From assembly GCA_027032075.1 (NCBI GenBank), contig JALVOC010000019.1, positions 1 through 64,000 on the forward strand: DNA of 64,000 bases, read 5' to 3'. Below are positions 16,668-28,462 of this stretch, piece after piece. The number at the start of each line of letters is the position of its first letter. Within the stretch, counting starts at the first letter, position 1. A program made the position numbers and the translations under genes. Under the pieces are notes generated by a model. The model had not been told where the DNA came from and did no database searches. It saw only the letters and a program-made list of their open reading frames with translations. The stretch comes from Chromatiales bacterium (GTDB taxonomy: Bacteria > Pseudomonadota > Gammaproteobacteria > UBA6429 > Thiohalophilaceae).

Positions 16668-17629
16668 TCAGGCCGGTTCAATTTCACGCAAATGACGCCC
16701 GACAGCCAGCCAGGAGCCGCCCAGTCCCAGCAGGATGCCGATCAGGAGCAGCAGTAATGTGGCCTCGGCATCGAGGCCGGTGAGACGAAAATGGTGCTGG
16801 TAAAGGCCTGCCAGTTTTTCGATGGGGCCCGCGAGGATGGAAACGGAAAGGGTCACCAGCAGGTAAGCGATCATGCCACCGAACACGCCGTACCAGAAAC
16901 CGGTGTAGAGAAAGGGGCGGCGGATGAAGCCATCGGTCCCGCCGATGAGTTTCATCACCACGATTTCCGCGCGCCGGTTCTGGATCGCCAGGCGAATGGT
17001 ATTACCGATCACCAGCAGCACGGCGATCCCCAGGAGGATTGCCAGCACCAGCACGCCCCGCTGGACAATGTTCATGATGGCGTAAAGGCGCTTGACCCAC
17101 TGCATGTCCAGTTGGGCGATGTCCACTGCCGGATACTGGCGCAGGCGTTGCAGCAGTCGCCCGGTTTTCCCGGGGTCACTCGCGGCAAGGGTCGGCTGGA
17201 TCACCAGCACCGAGGGCAGGGGATTGTCTTCCAGGGCGGTGAGGGCGTCACCGAAACCCGAGAGACGGCGGAATTCGTTCAGTGCCTCGCGCCGTGAGAT
17301 GAAGCGGACACCGGCCACGCCGGGCAGGTTGCGGATCTGGTTAGCGAGGCGGCGGGCTTGCTCCTCCTGTACCGTGCGCTTTAAAAACAGGGAGATCTGG
17401 GTCGCGCCGTCCCAGCCGCCGCTCAACTGCCGGGCATTTTTCAGCATCAGATGCAGGCCGGTGGGCAGGGCAAGGGCAATGCCGATCACTGCGGCTGTCA
17501 TCAGGGTGGCAAAGGGGCTGCGGCTCAGTTGGCCAAGGCTGTAGAAAAAGACCTGCAGGTGGCGCAGCAGGTAGACGCGCAGACCGGTGGTCAGATGGCG
17601 TTCAGGCCGGCTCGAGGTGGTTTTGCTGT

Positions 17630-17633
<4 letters not shown>
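16668..17633 (-). CDS. ftsX: Cell-division ABC-type permease FtsX
   Basis: 321 residues. FtsX with FtsE transmits a signal from the septal ring to periplasmic hydrolase activators such as EnvC. The N-terminal cytoplasmic tail is followed by helix 1 (FATLMTAAVIGIALALPTG), a large periplasmic loop (about 70-190, with LKRTVQEEQARRLANQI and VRFISRREALNEF) and three C-terminal helices. It overlaps ftsE by 4 bases, as usual. Length is typical for gammaproteobacteria. Confidence 0.95.
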
Positions 17634-18307
<674 letters not shown>

Positions 18308-18376
18308 GAACGTGGGCAGTGGCGGCGGCTGGTGGGGATGCGTGCGGTTCCGCGCGCCTCGGGCGGAAGCGGCATG

Positions 18377-19387
18377 TCATTGCGGATCACCTTGCGTTTC
18401 CCCGCTGGCAAACAAGGCGTCAACAAATTCTTCCGCATCGAACGGCCGCAAATCGTCGATTCCCTCACCGATGCCGATGAAGCGGATGGGTATCCCCAGT
18501 TTGTTGGCGATGGCAAAGATCACCCCTCCCTTGGCGGTACCGTCGAGTTTGGTGAGGCTGATCCCGGTCAGGCCGACCGCGGCGTTGAACTGCTCTGCCT
18601 GGTTCAGGGCGTTCTGGCCGGTGCCGGCATCGACGACCAGCATCACTTCGTGGGGCGCCTGTGGATCCAGCTTGCCCATGACCCGTTTGACCTTCTTCAG
18701 TTCCTCCATCAGATTGGACTGGGTATGCAGGCGTCCGGCGGTGTCGGCAATCAACACATCGACCCCTTTGGCGCGCGCCGATTCCAGCGCATCGAAAATG
18801 ACCGCGGCACTGTCGGCACCGCTCTGCTGGGCGATCACCGGGATATTGTTGCGCTCGCCCCAGGTCTGCAACTGTTCCACCGCGGCAGCGCGAAAGGTGT
18901 CACCGGCGGCCAGCATGACGCTGTGCCCCGCCTGTTGCAGCCGTTTTGCCAGTTTGCCGATGGTGGTGGTTTTTCCCGCGCCGTTTACTCCGACCATGAG
19001 GATCACATGGGGCCGGTGCTGCGCATCGATTTCCAGTGGAATGCTGCAGGGTGCCAGGATGGCGAGCATCTCCTGCTTGAGGGCGGCAAACAGGGCATCG
19101 GCATCCTTGAGTTCCTTGCGTGAGACCTTTGCGGTGAGATCGGTGATGATGCGCTGGGTGGCTTCCACTCCCACATCCGCGGTCAACAACAGGGTTTCGA
19201 TCTCTTCCAGCAATTCATCGTCAATATTTTTTTTACCCAGCGTCAGCTGGGCCAGGCCCTCGGTCAGGCCGGAGCGTGTGCGTGACAGGCCGCGGCTGAG
19301 ACGGGCAAACAGTCCGGGTTTTCCGGCCTGTGTTTGTTGTGACGTTTTCTCGCTGGTGTCGGATTTGGATTTGAGGAAACTAAACAT
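18377..19387 (-). CDS. ftsY: Signal recognition particle receptor FtsY
   Basis: 336 residues. It docks ribosome-SRP complexes at the membrane. The short charged A domain (residues 1-40) is reduced compared with E. coli. The N domain is followed by the G domain with GVNGAGKTTTIGKLA, DTFRAAAVEQL, DTAGRLHTQ and TKLDGTAKGG, all intact. It is the first gene of the ftsY-ftsE-ftsX group. Confidence 0.96.
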   Translation of the reverse strand: MFSFLKSKSDTSEKTSQQTQAGKPGLFARLSRGLSRTRSGLTEGLAQLTLGKKNIDDELLEEIETLLLTADVGVEATQRIITDLTAKVSRKELKDADALFAALKQEMLAILAPCSIPLEIDAQHRPHVILMVGVNGAGKTTTIGKLAKRLQQAGHSVMLAAGDTFRAAAVEQLQTWGERNNIPVIAQQSGADSAAVIFDALESARAKGVDVLIADTAGRLHTQSNLMEELKKVKRVMGKLDPQAPHEVMLVVDAGTGQNALNQAEQFNAAVGLTGISLTKLDGTAKGGVIFAIANKLGIPIRFIGIGEGIDDLRPFDAEEFVDALFASGETQGDPQ

Positions 19388-19556
19388 TGTTCTCCAGGTC
19401 GTATTGATGGGTTAGCCGGAGCAGTCCGGGCCGTGATGCGTTATCCTAACACGCCACCCCGGGTGGAGAGGAACAACCCGGCCGGGAGTGCCGGCTGTTG
19501 CCGTTTTTATCTTGGCCTTTGAACCGAATAATATACTAATAAAGGAATACACTGCG

Positions 19557-20939
19557 ATGATGAGAAAATTCTTGCTGTTATTTGGCAGCCTCGGGCTGAT
19601 CCTGTCCTCGCCCGCATTTGCCCAGGTGCATGAATTTATGCTGGACAACGGCATGAAAGTCCTGGTGAAGGAGGATCACCGCGCTCCAGTGGTGGTTTCC
19701 CAGGTCTGGTACAAAGTGGGTTCCAGTTACGAGCCCAACGGTATCACCGGCATTTCCCATGTACTGGAACACATGATGTTCAAGGGGACGGACAAACATG
19801 GTCCGGGTGAATTTTCCCGTATCATCGCGGAAAACGGTGGGCGCGAAAATGCCTTTACCGGCCGGGACTACACCGCCTATTTCCAGCAATTGGAGAAAAG
19901 CCGGCTGGCGGTCAGTTTCGAACTGGAAGCGGATCGCATGCGCAACCTCACCCTGCCGCCGGAAGAGTTTGACAAGGAGGTGAAAGTCGTGATGGAGGAA
20001 CGGCGCCTGCGCACCGAAGACAAGCCCCGCGCCCTCACGATGGAGCAATTCAATGCGGCGGCTTATGTCAGCAGTCCCTACCACAATCCTGTCATCGGCT
20101 GGATGAATGATCTGCAAAACCTGCGTGTGGATGATCTCAGGCCCTGGTACGCGCGCTGGTATGCACCGAACAACGCCACCCTGGTGGTGGTGGGGGATGT
20201 GGAGCCGCAGGCCGTGCTGCAACTGGCCAGACAATATTTCGGCCCGCTCAAGCCGTCCGAATTGAAACCCGTCAAGCCCCGCCGCGAAATGGCGCAGCAC
20301 GGTCTGCGCCAGATCAAGGTCAAAGCGCCGGCCAAACTGCCTTATTTGCTGATGGGATACAAGGTGCCGGTGTTGCGGACGGCAACGGAAGAGTGGGAGC
20401 CCTATGCGCTGGAAGTGCTCGCCAGCATTCTAAGCGGCAGTGATAGCTCCCGTTTTCCGCGGGAACTGGTGCGCGAGCAGCAGATTGCCGCCGGGGTGGA
20501 TGTGGGTTACGGCCTGTATTCCCGCCAGGCGGAATTGTTCGTCATCGATGCCACGCCGGCCGAAGGGCATACGCTGGAAGAAGTGCAACAGGCGATCGAG
20601 GTGCAGTTGGAGCGCGTCAAGACCGAGCCGGTGTCGGATGACGAACTGGCGCGCATCAAGGCACAGGTCGTTGCCGGGAAAGTCTATGAGCTGGATTCCC
20701 TCTTTTACCAGGCGATGCAGATCGGCATGCTGGAAACCGTGGGACTCGGCTGGCGCAAACTGGACGAATATGTGGACCGGGTTCGCGCCATCACTGCCGA
20801 GCAGGTGAAAGCGGTGGCAAACAAATATCTCATCGAGGACAGCCTTACCATTGCCGTGCTGGAGCCCCAGCCCCTGGCCGCAAGCAAGGCGGTAACGAAA
20901 CCACTCACCAAAAACAACAAACAGGGATCAAAGAAATGA
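19557..20939 (+). CDS. M16-family zinc peptidase, catalytic partner
   Basis: 460 residues from ATG 19557, placed by AAGGA 10 bases upstream and a signal peptide (MMRKFLLLFGSLGLILSSPAFA) directly after. The inverted zinc motif HVLEHMMF is present, with the downstream glutamate in EVKVVMEERRLRTEDKPRA. It is a periplasmic pitrilysin-type protease. The following gene, overlapping by 4 bases, encodes the non-catalytic partner, so the pair should form a clamshell heterodimer. This arrangement beside ftsY and rsmD is common in gammaproteobacteria. Confidence 0.92.
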   Translation: MMRKFLLLFGSLGLILSSPAFAQVHEFMLDNGMKVLVKEDHRAPVVVSQVWYKVGSSYEPNGITGISHVLEHMMFKGTDKHGPGEFSRIIAENGGRENAFTGRDYTAYFQQLEKSRLAVSFELEADRMRNLTLPPEEFDKEVKVVMEERRLRTEDKPRALTMEQFNAAAYVSSPYHNPVIGWMNDLQNLRVDDLRPWYARWYAPNNATLVVVGDVEPQAVLQLARQYFGPLKPSELKPVKPRREMAQHGLRQIKVKAPAKLPYLLMGYKVPVLRTATEEWEPYALEVLASILSGSDSSRFPRELVREQQIAAGVDVGYGLYSRQAELFVIDATPAEGHTLEEVQQAIEVQLERVKTEPVSDDELARIKAQVVAGKVYELDSLFYQAMQIGMLETVGLGWRKLDEYVDRVRAITAEQVKAVANKYLIEDSLTIAVLEPQPLAASKAVTKPLTKNNKQGSKK

Positions 20940-22300
20940 CGCGCATGCAAAAAACTTTCGTTATTCTGGTTGTCGCCGTGCTGGTGGTGGGACTGATGTT
21001 TGTAGGGAGCCGCAAGACGGAAAAGACGCAGCAGGCTCCCGTCAGTCAAAACGGCTTGCAGATCGAGACGTGGAAAACCGGAAACGGTGCCCGCGTCATG
21101 TATGTGCATGCACCGCAGTTGCCCATGGTGGATGTGCGGATTGTCTTCGATGCCGGCAGCGCCCGCGACGGGGACACGCCGGGGCTGGCGAGCCTGACCA
21201 ACAGCATGCTGGATCAGGGGGCAGGGGAATGGGACACCAATGCCCTGGCGGAACGTTTCGACAGTGTCGGCGCTTCGTTTGGCAGCAGCACCGCGCGGGA
21301 CATGGCAATGGTGCAGCTTCGCAGTCTCACCGATGCGGCCTTGCTGGACAAAGCCATGGACACCCTCGTGGCGATATTGCAACAGCCGCATTTCAAGGAA
21401 TCGGAATTGCAGCGGCTGCGCAAACAGACCCTCATCGCGCTGAAAAACCAGCAACAGTCACCCTCGACCATTGCCAGCAAGGCGTTTTTCAAGGCACTCT
21501 ACGGTGATCATCCTTATGCCACCCCCACCATCGGCACCCGCGAGAGTGTCAGCCGCTTGCAGCGGCAGGATCTGCTGGCATTTTACAAACGTTACTATGT
21601 CGCAGAGAATGCGGTGGTTGCCATCGTGGGGGACGTGGATAAGGCGCAGGCGCATCAACTGGTGGAGAAGCTGCTGGGCAAACTGCCCAAAGGAAAGCAT
21701 GCCGAGGCGCTGCCCGCCGCCACGCCATTGGCGCAAGCCGAACGTAAATTGCTGGCGCATCCCTCCAGCCAGACCCACATCCTGGTGGGCCAGCTCGGGA
21801 TGAAACGTAACGATGCCGATTATTTTACCCTCTATGTCGGCAACCACATCCTGGGCGGGAGTGGTTTTGGTTCACGTATCATGGAGGAAATCCGGGAAAA
21901 ACGTGGCCTCGCCTACAGCAGCTACAGTTACTTCTCCCCCATGCGGGTGGAAGGGCCATTCGTCATGGGGCTGCAAACCCGCAATGACAAACGTGACGAA
22001 GCCCTGGCGTTGCTCGACCAAACCCTGCGTAAATTCATCGAGGAAGGCCCCACCGCCGAGGAACTCGAACATGCAAAGAAAAATATTACGGGTGGCTTCC
22101 CTTTGCGGATCGACAGTAACCGTGACATCGTTGATTACATCGCGATGATCGGTTTTTATGATTTACCGCTGGATTACCTGAACACGTTCAATCAAAAAGT
22201 CAACGCGGTAACGATTGAACAGATCAAGGACGCGTTCGCCCGACGCATTCATCCCGACAGGATGTTGACCGTGATGGTGGGGAAGGGGGTTGAGGAGTAA
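20936..22300 (+). CDS. M16-family peptidase-like protein, non-catalytic partner
   Basis: 454 residues with an N-terminal membrane or signal helix (TFVILVVAVLVVGLMFVG). The position of the HxxEH zinc motif reads LTNSMLDQG, so metal binding is lost. The C-terminal substrate-binding segment with REKRGLAYSSYSYFSP is well conserved, as expected for the partner subunit. It is translationally coupled to the catalytic gene. Confidence 0.9.
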   Translation: MTRMQKTFVILVVAVLVVGLMFVGSRKTEKTQQAPVSQNGLQIETWKTGNGARVMYVHAPQLPMVDVRIVFDAGSARDGDTPGLASLTNSMLDQGAGEWDTNALAERFDSVGASFGSSTARDMAMVQLRSLTDAALLDKAMDTLVAILQQPHFKESELQRLRKQTLIALKNQQQSPSTIASKAFFKALYGDHPYATPTIGTRESVSRLQRQDLLAFYKRYYVAENAVVAIVGDVDKAQAHQLVEKLLGKLPKGKHAEALPAATPLAQAERKLLAHPSSQTHILVGQLGMKRNDADYFTLYVGNHILGGSGFGSRIMEEIREKRGLAYSSYSYFSPMRVEGPFVMGLQTRNDKRDEALALLDQTLRKFIEEGPTAEELEHAKKNITGGFPLRIDSNRDIVDYIAMIGFYDLPLDYLNTFNQKVNAVTIEQIKDAFARRIHPDRMLTVMVGKGVEE

Positions 22301-22345
22301 GCCCGGCGTTTTGGGCGCAGGCCGGCACAACGCACCACACCCGCC

Positions 22346-22912
22346 ATGAGCAAACATCGCAATCAGCTGCGGATCATCGGCGGCCGCTGCCGCGGCCGCA
22401 AACTTCCTTTTCCCGACGTGCCGGGTTTGCGTCCCACGCCGGATCGGGTGCGGGAGACATTGTTTAACTGGTTGATGCCGGTGATCGGCGGGGCGCGTTG
22501 CCTGGATCTGTTTGCAGGCAGTGGTGCATTGGGGCTGGAGGCGCTGTCACGCGGTGCCGCCCAGGTAGTGATGGTGGACAGCCATCCGCCGGTGATACGG
22601 CAGCTGCGTGAAAATCTCGTGACGCTCAATCTTACCGGTGCCGAGGTGATCCAGGCGGATGCGCTTGCCTATTTGAACGGCCCTGCCTCGCCGTTCGATA
22701 TCGTGTTTCTGGATCCGCCCTACCGCTCGGGGGTGTTGCCAGCCTGCATCGAGCGGTTGGAAATGGGGGGCTGGTTGAAAGATGATGCGTGGCTCTATCT
22801 CGAAATGCCTGCGACGGAAGAGATCCCCCCTTTGCCTGCCAGCTGGCGCATTCACCGCAGCAAACGCGCGGGTCAGGTGGGTTATCACTTGTTACGCTGT
22901 GGGCCCGAATGA
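22346..22912 (+). CDS. rsmD: 16S rRNA (guanine966-N2)-methyltransferase RsmD
   Basis: 188 residues. SAM-binding motif LDLFAGSGALGLEALSRGA and catalytic motif FLDPPY are present, as is the N-terminal RIIGGRCRGRKL basic segment. It methylates G966 of 16S rRNA. It is followed by coaD, the usual order. Confidence 0.95.
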   Translation: MSKHRNQLRIIGGRCRGRKLPFPDVPGLRPTPDRVRETLFNWLMPVIGGARCLDLFAGSGALGLEALSRGAAQVVMVDSHPPVIRQLRENLVTLNLTGAEVIQADALAYLNGPASPFDIVFLDPPYRSGVLPACIERLEMGGWLKDDAWLYLEMPATEEIPPLPASWRIHRSKRAGQVGYHLLRCGPE

Positions 22913-22968
22913 CTGCGCGCACGCTTATTTCGCCCGTGGCAATGGTTTCCCCTGGTCAAAGGCGCTAG

Positions 22969-23481
<513 letters not shown>

Positions 23482-23486
23482 TATAG

Positions 23487-23789
<303 letters not shown>

Positions 23790-23812
23790 AAAATGAAGCT
23801 CGGCAGTTTATG

Positions 23813-23842
23813 AAAAAGCCCCTTTTTTGGGGCTTTTTTGTG
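23813..23842 (+). terminator. Rho-independent terminator after the ferredoxin gene
   Basis: Stem AAAAAGCCCC (23813-23822) / GGGGCTTTTT (23829-23838), loop of six T, followed by further T residues. Confidence 0.9.
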
Positions 23843-23874
23843 CCTGAAACCAACCGAATCAGAGGGAGCGCGTG

Positions 23875-25539
23875 ATGCGAAGCATGTGGATTTTGTGGTT
23901 TTACCTCTGCCTCATCCTCCAGGCGGGTGCGGTGACCCTGCCACCGAAGGCGGCCATTGCCAGTGCCCATCCGATGGCCACCGAGGCCGGATTATCGATC
24001 CTGCGGGCCGGAGGCAATGCGTTCGATGCGGCGGTTGCGGTAAGTGCGACGCTGGCAGTGGTCGAGCCCTACAGTTCCGGCCTGGGGGGCGGCGGCTTCT
24101 GGTTGTTGCATCTGGAGAAGGAAAAGCGGCAGGTGATGATCGATGGCCGCGAGGTGGCGCCACTGCGCGCGCATCGCGGCATGTATCTGGATCGCACGGG
24201 GGAGGTCGTTCCCGGGCTGTCCGTGGATGGACCCCTTGCCGCCGGGATACCGGGAGAACCGGCTGCCCTGGTTCACCTTGCCAGCCAGTACGGCCGCCTG
24301 CCGCTGAGCCAGAGTCTGGCCCCCGCGATCCGTGCCGCGCGTGAGGGGTTCAAAGTTACCCCCCATTACCGGCGCATGGCAAAATTCCGCCTGCAGGCAC
24401 TGCGTGCCTCGCCTGCCGCTGCCAGGGTGTTTTTGCACAACAATGCGGTGCCGCCACCAGGCTATGTGATCCGCCAGCCGGATCTGGCGAGGACGCTGGA
24501 AGCCCTCGCCAGACGGGGGCGTGAGGGCTTTTATGCCGGTGAGGTGGCGCGGCGTTTGCTCGAGGGGAGCCGTAGGGCAGGCGGCATCTGGACACAGGCC
24601 GATCTGCGGCAGTATCGCATCAAGGAGCGAAAACCTATCGTGGGGCAGTATCACGGTTACCGCATCGTTTCGGCCGCACCGCCTTCTTCGGGGGGTGTGG
24701 CCCTGCTGACGATGCTGAATATTCTGCAGGATGACGCCTTGCGCACCCTTCCTGCCGCCCGGCGTCAGCATCTCATCATCGAGGCGATGCGCCGCGCCTA
24801 TCGTGATCGGGCCGAATACCTGGGCGATGCGGATTTTGTCACGATACCGCTGGATCGTTTGCTCAGCCGTGACTATGGCAGACAATTGCGTCGTCGTATT
24901 CTTCCCGAGAAAGCCACACCCAGCGAGACACTTGTACCGGTGGCGGCGAAACAATCGGGTTTTCATACCACCCATTTCTCCATTCTGGACAAAGAGGGTA
25001 ACCGCGTGGCGGCCACCCTGAGCATCAACTATCCGTTCGGTTCCGGCTTCATGCCGCCGGGGAGTGGGGTGTTGCTGAACGATGAAATGGATGATTTTTC
25101 CGCCAAGCCGGGCAAGCCGGGGACACCCAATGTTTACGGCCTCGTCGGTGGCACGGCCAATGCGATTGAGGCGGGCAAGCGTATGCTCTCATCCATGAGT
25201 CCCACGTTTGTCGAGGGGCCGCAGCGTATCGCCATTCTTGGTACGCCAGGCGGCAGTCGCATTATCACCATGGTGCTGCACGCCGTTCTCGGTGTGGTGG
25301 AAGGTAAAGGGGTGCAACAGATAGTCAGCCAACCCCGTTACCATCATCAGTATCTGCCCGATGTGGTGCAGTTCGAGCAGGGCGCAATCGAAGAGGAAGC
25401 GCTGCAACGGATGGGCCACCGTCTGAAGTTGATCAGGAACGGTTATGGCAACATGCAAATCGTCCTGTGGGAGAAAGACAAACAGCGGGTGACGGCAGCC
25501 AGCGATCCACGCGGTGAAGGCATGGCACAAGTCGAATAG
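23875..25539 (+). CDS. ggt: Gamma-glutamyltransferase (glutathione hydrolase) precursor
   Basis: About 554 residues. ATG 23875 is favoured over the GTG at 23872 by spacing from AGAGGGA. A signal peptide (MWILWFYLCLILQAGA) exports it to the periplasm. The autocatalytic Thr is T365 in HTTHFSILDKEGN, where the proenzyme splits into two subunits. Substrate-binding motifs GNAFDAAVA, PYSSGLGGGGF and LSSMSPT are intact. It cleaves gamma-glutamyl bonds of glutathione. Confidence 0.93.
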   Translation: MRSMWILWFYLCLILQAGAVTLPPKAAIASAHPMATEAGLSILRAGGNAFDAAVAVSATLAVVEPYSSGLGGGGFWLLHLEKEKRQVMIDGREVAPLRAHRGMYLDRTGEVVPGLSVDGPLAAGIPGEPAALVHLASQYGRLPLSQSLAPAIRAAREGFKVTPHYRRMAKFRLQALRASPAAARVFLHNNAVPPPGYVIRQPDLARTLEALARRGREGFYAGEVARRLLEGSRRAGGIWTQADLRQYRIKERKPIVGQYHGYRIVSAAPPSSGGVALLTMLNILQDDALRTLPAARRQHLIIEAMRRAYRDRAEYLGDADFVTIPLDRLLSRDYGRQLRRRILPEKATPSETLVPVAAKQSGFHTTHFSILDKEGNRVAATLSINYPFGSGFMPPGSGVLLNDEMDDFSAKPGKPGTPNVYGLVGGTANAIEAGKRMLSSMSPTFVEGPQRIAILGTPGGSRIITMVLHAVLGVVEGKGVQQIVSQPRYHHQYLPDVVQFEQGAIEEEALQRMGHRLKLIRNGYGNMQIVLWEKDKQRVTAASDPRGEGMAQVE

Positions 25540-25567
25540 CGCGGCATTATTGTGCAGTCATGACAGG

Positions 25568-26383
25568 CTACTTTTGGCAATGGGGGCAGTAATAGCTGGA
25601 GCGTTGCCCCAGGGTGATTTGCCTGATGGGTGTGCTGCAGACGTTGCAGGGTTGGCCGGCCCTGCCATAGACATTGAGTTTTTGCCGGAAGTAGCCCGGT
25701 TTGCCATCAGTGGCGGTAAAGTCACGCAGGGTTGTGCCTCCCTGCCGGATGGCGGCGCGCAAGACCTTTTTTATCGCCCTGGCGAGTTTGTCATAGCGTT
25801 CCAGGGTGAGACGGCCGCTGATCCGTTTGGGGTGAATGCCGGCAAGAAACAACGCTTCGCTGGCGTAGATGTTTCCCACGCCCACAACCACCTTACTGTT
25901 CATGATGAACAGTTTCACGGCCACTTTTCTGCCACGTGATTCTTCATACAGGTATTTGCCGTTGAAGGCCCGGCTCAGGGGTTCGGGTCCCAGATGGCGT
26001 AACAGTTTGTGCTGTAACGGATCCGCAGAGGTAAACAGGACCGCGCCAAAGCGGCGTGGATCCCGGAAGCGCAGGCATTGTCCATTCGTGAGTACGATAT
26101 CGAGGTGATCATGCTTTTCAGGTGGGGTATTGGCCGGCAGGATGCGGATACTGCCGGACATGCCGAGGTGCAGGATCAGGCTGCCGCGGGGAGTGGTAAC
26201 GAGCAGATATTTGCCACGCCGTTGCAGTGCCAACACCGGTTGACCGGCCAGTTTCTGATTCAGATTGCGCGGCACCGGCCAACGCAGTCTTGTCTGACGC
26301 AGAATAACCTTTTTGATGGTTTGCCGGAGCAGGTGTGGCTCAATCCCGCGGCGCGTGGTTTCGACTTCAGGCAGCTCTGGCAT
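25568..26383 (-). CDS. mutM: Formamidopyrimidine-DNA glycosylase (Fpg/MutM)
   Basis: 271 residues from ATG 26383, chosen because the catalytic N-terminal Pro must follow the initiator (MPELPEVETTRRG). Glu3 and the lysine of the KYLLV strand are present. The C-terminal zinc finger CNVC...CPHC closes the protein. It excises oxidised purines such as 8-oxoguanine. Confidence 0.96.
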   Translation of the reverse strand: MPELPEVETTRRGIEPHLLRQTIKKVILRQTRLRWPVPRNLNQKLAGQPVLALQRRGKYLLVTTPRGSLILHLGMSGSIRILPANTPPEKHDHLDIVLTNGQCLRFRDPRRFGAVLFTSADPLQHKLLRHLGPEPLSRAFNGKYLYEESRGRKVAVKLFIMNSKVVVGVGNIYASEALFLAGIHPKRISGRLTLERYDKLARAIKKVLRAAIRQGGTTLRDFTATDGKPGYFRQKLNVYGRAGQPCNVCSTPIRQITLGQRSSYYCPHCQK

Positions 26384-26583
26384 GGCATCCTGTTTGAAGT
26401 TGCAGTGCAATATCGGTTTTCTGCACGCTGAAGCAGATAGGTGTTCCGAATACCCCTGCCCCTGATGCGAAACCGGAATCTGCCAGTAATGTTAAATGAT
26501 CTGATATTCGGAACATTTGTTTAAATCAAAAAAAGCAGGTTTTGTCCGGGCAGATACGCCGTCATGCCTGGCGGCATTATGCT

Positions 26584-27159
26584 TTACGGGAAGACCTCGA
26601 CAGATTCCGCCTTGGACCAGTCGATGAGCTGTTGCCAGTCCTTGGGATCATTTTTGTCATAATGCAAAAGTAACAAGGTTTTGCCATCCATGATTGCCTG
26701 ATGCAGCGCCTCGGTCTTGTCTTCAGGGATCCCCATTCGATGTAACGCCGCGGTCAGACGGGTTGCCAACGCTGCACCCGCCATGATCCCCGAGCCGATT
26801 GCCGATCCGGCAATGACATCGATCACCGGACCGAGCGCTAACAAGGGACCAACACCCGGGACGAAGATCAACCCCGAGACGCCTACGGCCAGCCCCAGGA
26901 GTGCGCCCCAGAGTGCGCCATTCTTGGCCCATACCTTGGTGCGTTCGTCTTCACTCCTGTAGGAGATGCCGAGGAAATCGTCACCCTCTCCGCCCGGTCG
27001 GTGCAACACGGAGATTTGATCCATGGGGAAATCATGTTCCACAAGTTGTCCCGCCACCTCGTGAGCATGGTGGGTATCGGCGAATACCGCCGCAAGGATT
27101 TTCATTTTGTGCCAATGGATTTGATCCATGAGGGATGGATCGTGCTCTGCAATTTTCAT
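26584..27159 (-). CDS. DUF1269-like stress-associated membrane protein
   Basis: 191 residues with a strong Shine-Dalgarno (GGGAGG) before the start. The first half forms a flavodoxin-like alpha-beta part (MKILAAVFADTHHAHEVAGQLVEHDFP); the centre is Gly/Ala-rich and hydrophobic (LWGALLGLAVGVSGLIFVPGVGPLLALGP, then a glycine-zipper segment), and the C-terminal part returns to a soluble fold ending in LLLLHYDKNDPKDW. The layout resembles general-stress/DUF1269 proteins. Function is unknown. Confidence 0.65.
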   Translation of the reverse strand: MKIAEHDPSLMDQIHWHKMKILAAVFADTHHAHEVAGQLVEHDFPMDQISVLHRPGGEGDDFLGISYRSEDERTKVWAKNGALWGALLGLAVGVSGLIFVPGVGPLLALGPVIDVIAGSAIGSGIMAGAALATRLTAALHRMGIPEDKTEALHQAIMDGKTLLLLHYDKNDPKDWQQLIDWSKAESVEVFP

Positions 27160-27592
27160 ATCCCATCCTCCCGGTAGGTCGTCACCTCCAGTCGCGCCAG
27201 AGGCTTGTCTGTGTGCATGGAGCCCTTTCAGGGTTTTGGCTTCGGCTGTGTTGAAAGAACCCCGTTCGCGTTCCTGCTGCTCCGTTACTTTAAGTGTGCC
27301 GGTATTCGGAACGCGTAGTTGGCGTATTTCCAGTTATACGCTTTTGACTCTCTTTCGTCTAATTTCATTCGTATGACGAAACAGGCACTGATGACCTGCT
27401 AGGAAGCCGTGCGGTAAAAACCGCCTGCGTATAATGGAGCAAAATCCTTGGAAATAATCTGCGGTGATGGCGGTTTTGCAGGGTTTGTCTTTTGCCGCTG
27501 ATGCCGCAGGGAAGATCCACCTGGCGGCGATATGTCACCAAGCAGGGGGGCAGCGCTAAACGAACTGTGCCGGCCTGCAGCTGGTGAAAAAG
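27160..27592. other. Noncoding region between the DUF1269-like gene and the DUF4340 gene
   Basis: About 430 bp; no credible gene on either strand. It should carry the promoter for the DUF1269-like gene, but no clear -35/-10 pair was identified. Confidence 0.4.
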
Positions 27593-28459
27593 TTATTTTT
27601 TCTCTTCCGCCGGATCAGTTTTGGGCAGGGTGAGCAACTGCTCGCCCACATCCTCAGCAAAGACATATTGCAGGCCGTTGTCCAGGCGGGTGAGCAGGTA
27701 CTCGTCTTCGCGGTGTTGCAGGTGAAAGCGGAGAGGCTCGCTCCGATCCTGAAGATAGATTTCAATCCCGGCCTTGGTTTTGGTGTCGCCACCGGTTCTT
27801 AATTCCTGCGCCTGTGCATGCCGCCAGTTGTTGATGAGTTCCACACTGGCATCCGCGGAAAGTTCGGCATGGGGTGGTGTGCGTTGCCACTGGCCATTTT
27901 CCAGCTGCAGTTGCAGATCGGGTAATACCAGGCGGGTGATTTTGGCATCCGGCGGCAGCAGGCTGTGATCCAGAAACATGCTGACGCTGCCCGTCGCCTG
28001 GTAATAGAAAGTGTCGAAAATGGTGTGCAGCCGGTTGCCAATCTGGACATAACGGTGGTGCTGCAAAGGTTCGGTTTTACCGAAGATGATTTTCGTCTTG
28101 TGGTTGAAGGTCACGCTGGCGCGCGGTTTGTCCAGGCCATAGGTGGCGGGGTTGAGTTTGCCCAGATCATGATCGCTTTTGCTTTCGGTTTCGCTCAGGC
28201 GTAACAAGGAGCGGACGCGAAAGTCATTGGCGGGCAGGTGATAGGGTTTGAGCATTTGCCAGCGGCCGTTTTGTTTGGCCAGTTCGATATCCTCGCCAGT
28301 TGTTCTGCTGATGAGAATATGGCTGATATCGTCAGCACGCAGCGAGGTCAATTTGGGTTCGACCGGTTCCGGCTGCTTGCCGGGCTCGTAGATGACGACA
28401 AGAATGAGGATGCCGGCCAGCAGCAACATCAGCAGATTCAGCCAGAGTCGGTTTCTCAT
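27593..28459 (-). CDS. DUF4340 protein of the Gld-type ABC operon
   Basis: 288 residues. One N-terminal membrane helix (LWLNLLMLLLAGILILVVIYEP) anchors a periplasmic domain with repeated beta/alpha units (GRWQMLKPYHLPAND, YGLDKPRASVTFNHKTKIIFG), the DUF4340 pattern. It is the last gene of a four-gene operon with the GldG-, GldF- and GldA-like genes, separated from the GldG-like gene by 3 bases. Its role within the ABC system is unknown. Confidence 0.85.
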   Translation of the reverse strand: MRNRLWLNLLMLLLAGILILVVIYEPGKQPEPVEPKLTSLRADDISHILISRTTGEDIELAKQNGRWQMLKPYHLPANDFRVRSLLRLSETESKSDHDLGKLNPATYGLDKPRASVTFNHKTKIIFGKTEPLQHHRYVQIGNRLHTIFDTFYYQATGSVSMFLDHSLLPPDAKITRLVLPDLQLQLENGQWQRTPPHAELSADASVELINNWRHAQAQELRTGGDTKTKAGIEIYLQDRSEPLRFHLQHREDEYLLTRLDNGLQYVFAEDVGEQLLTLPKTDPAEEKK

Positions 28460-28462
28460 GAT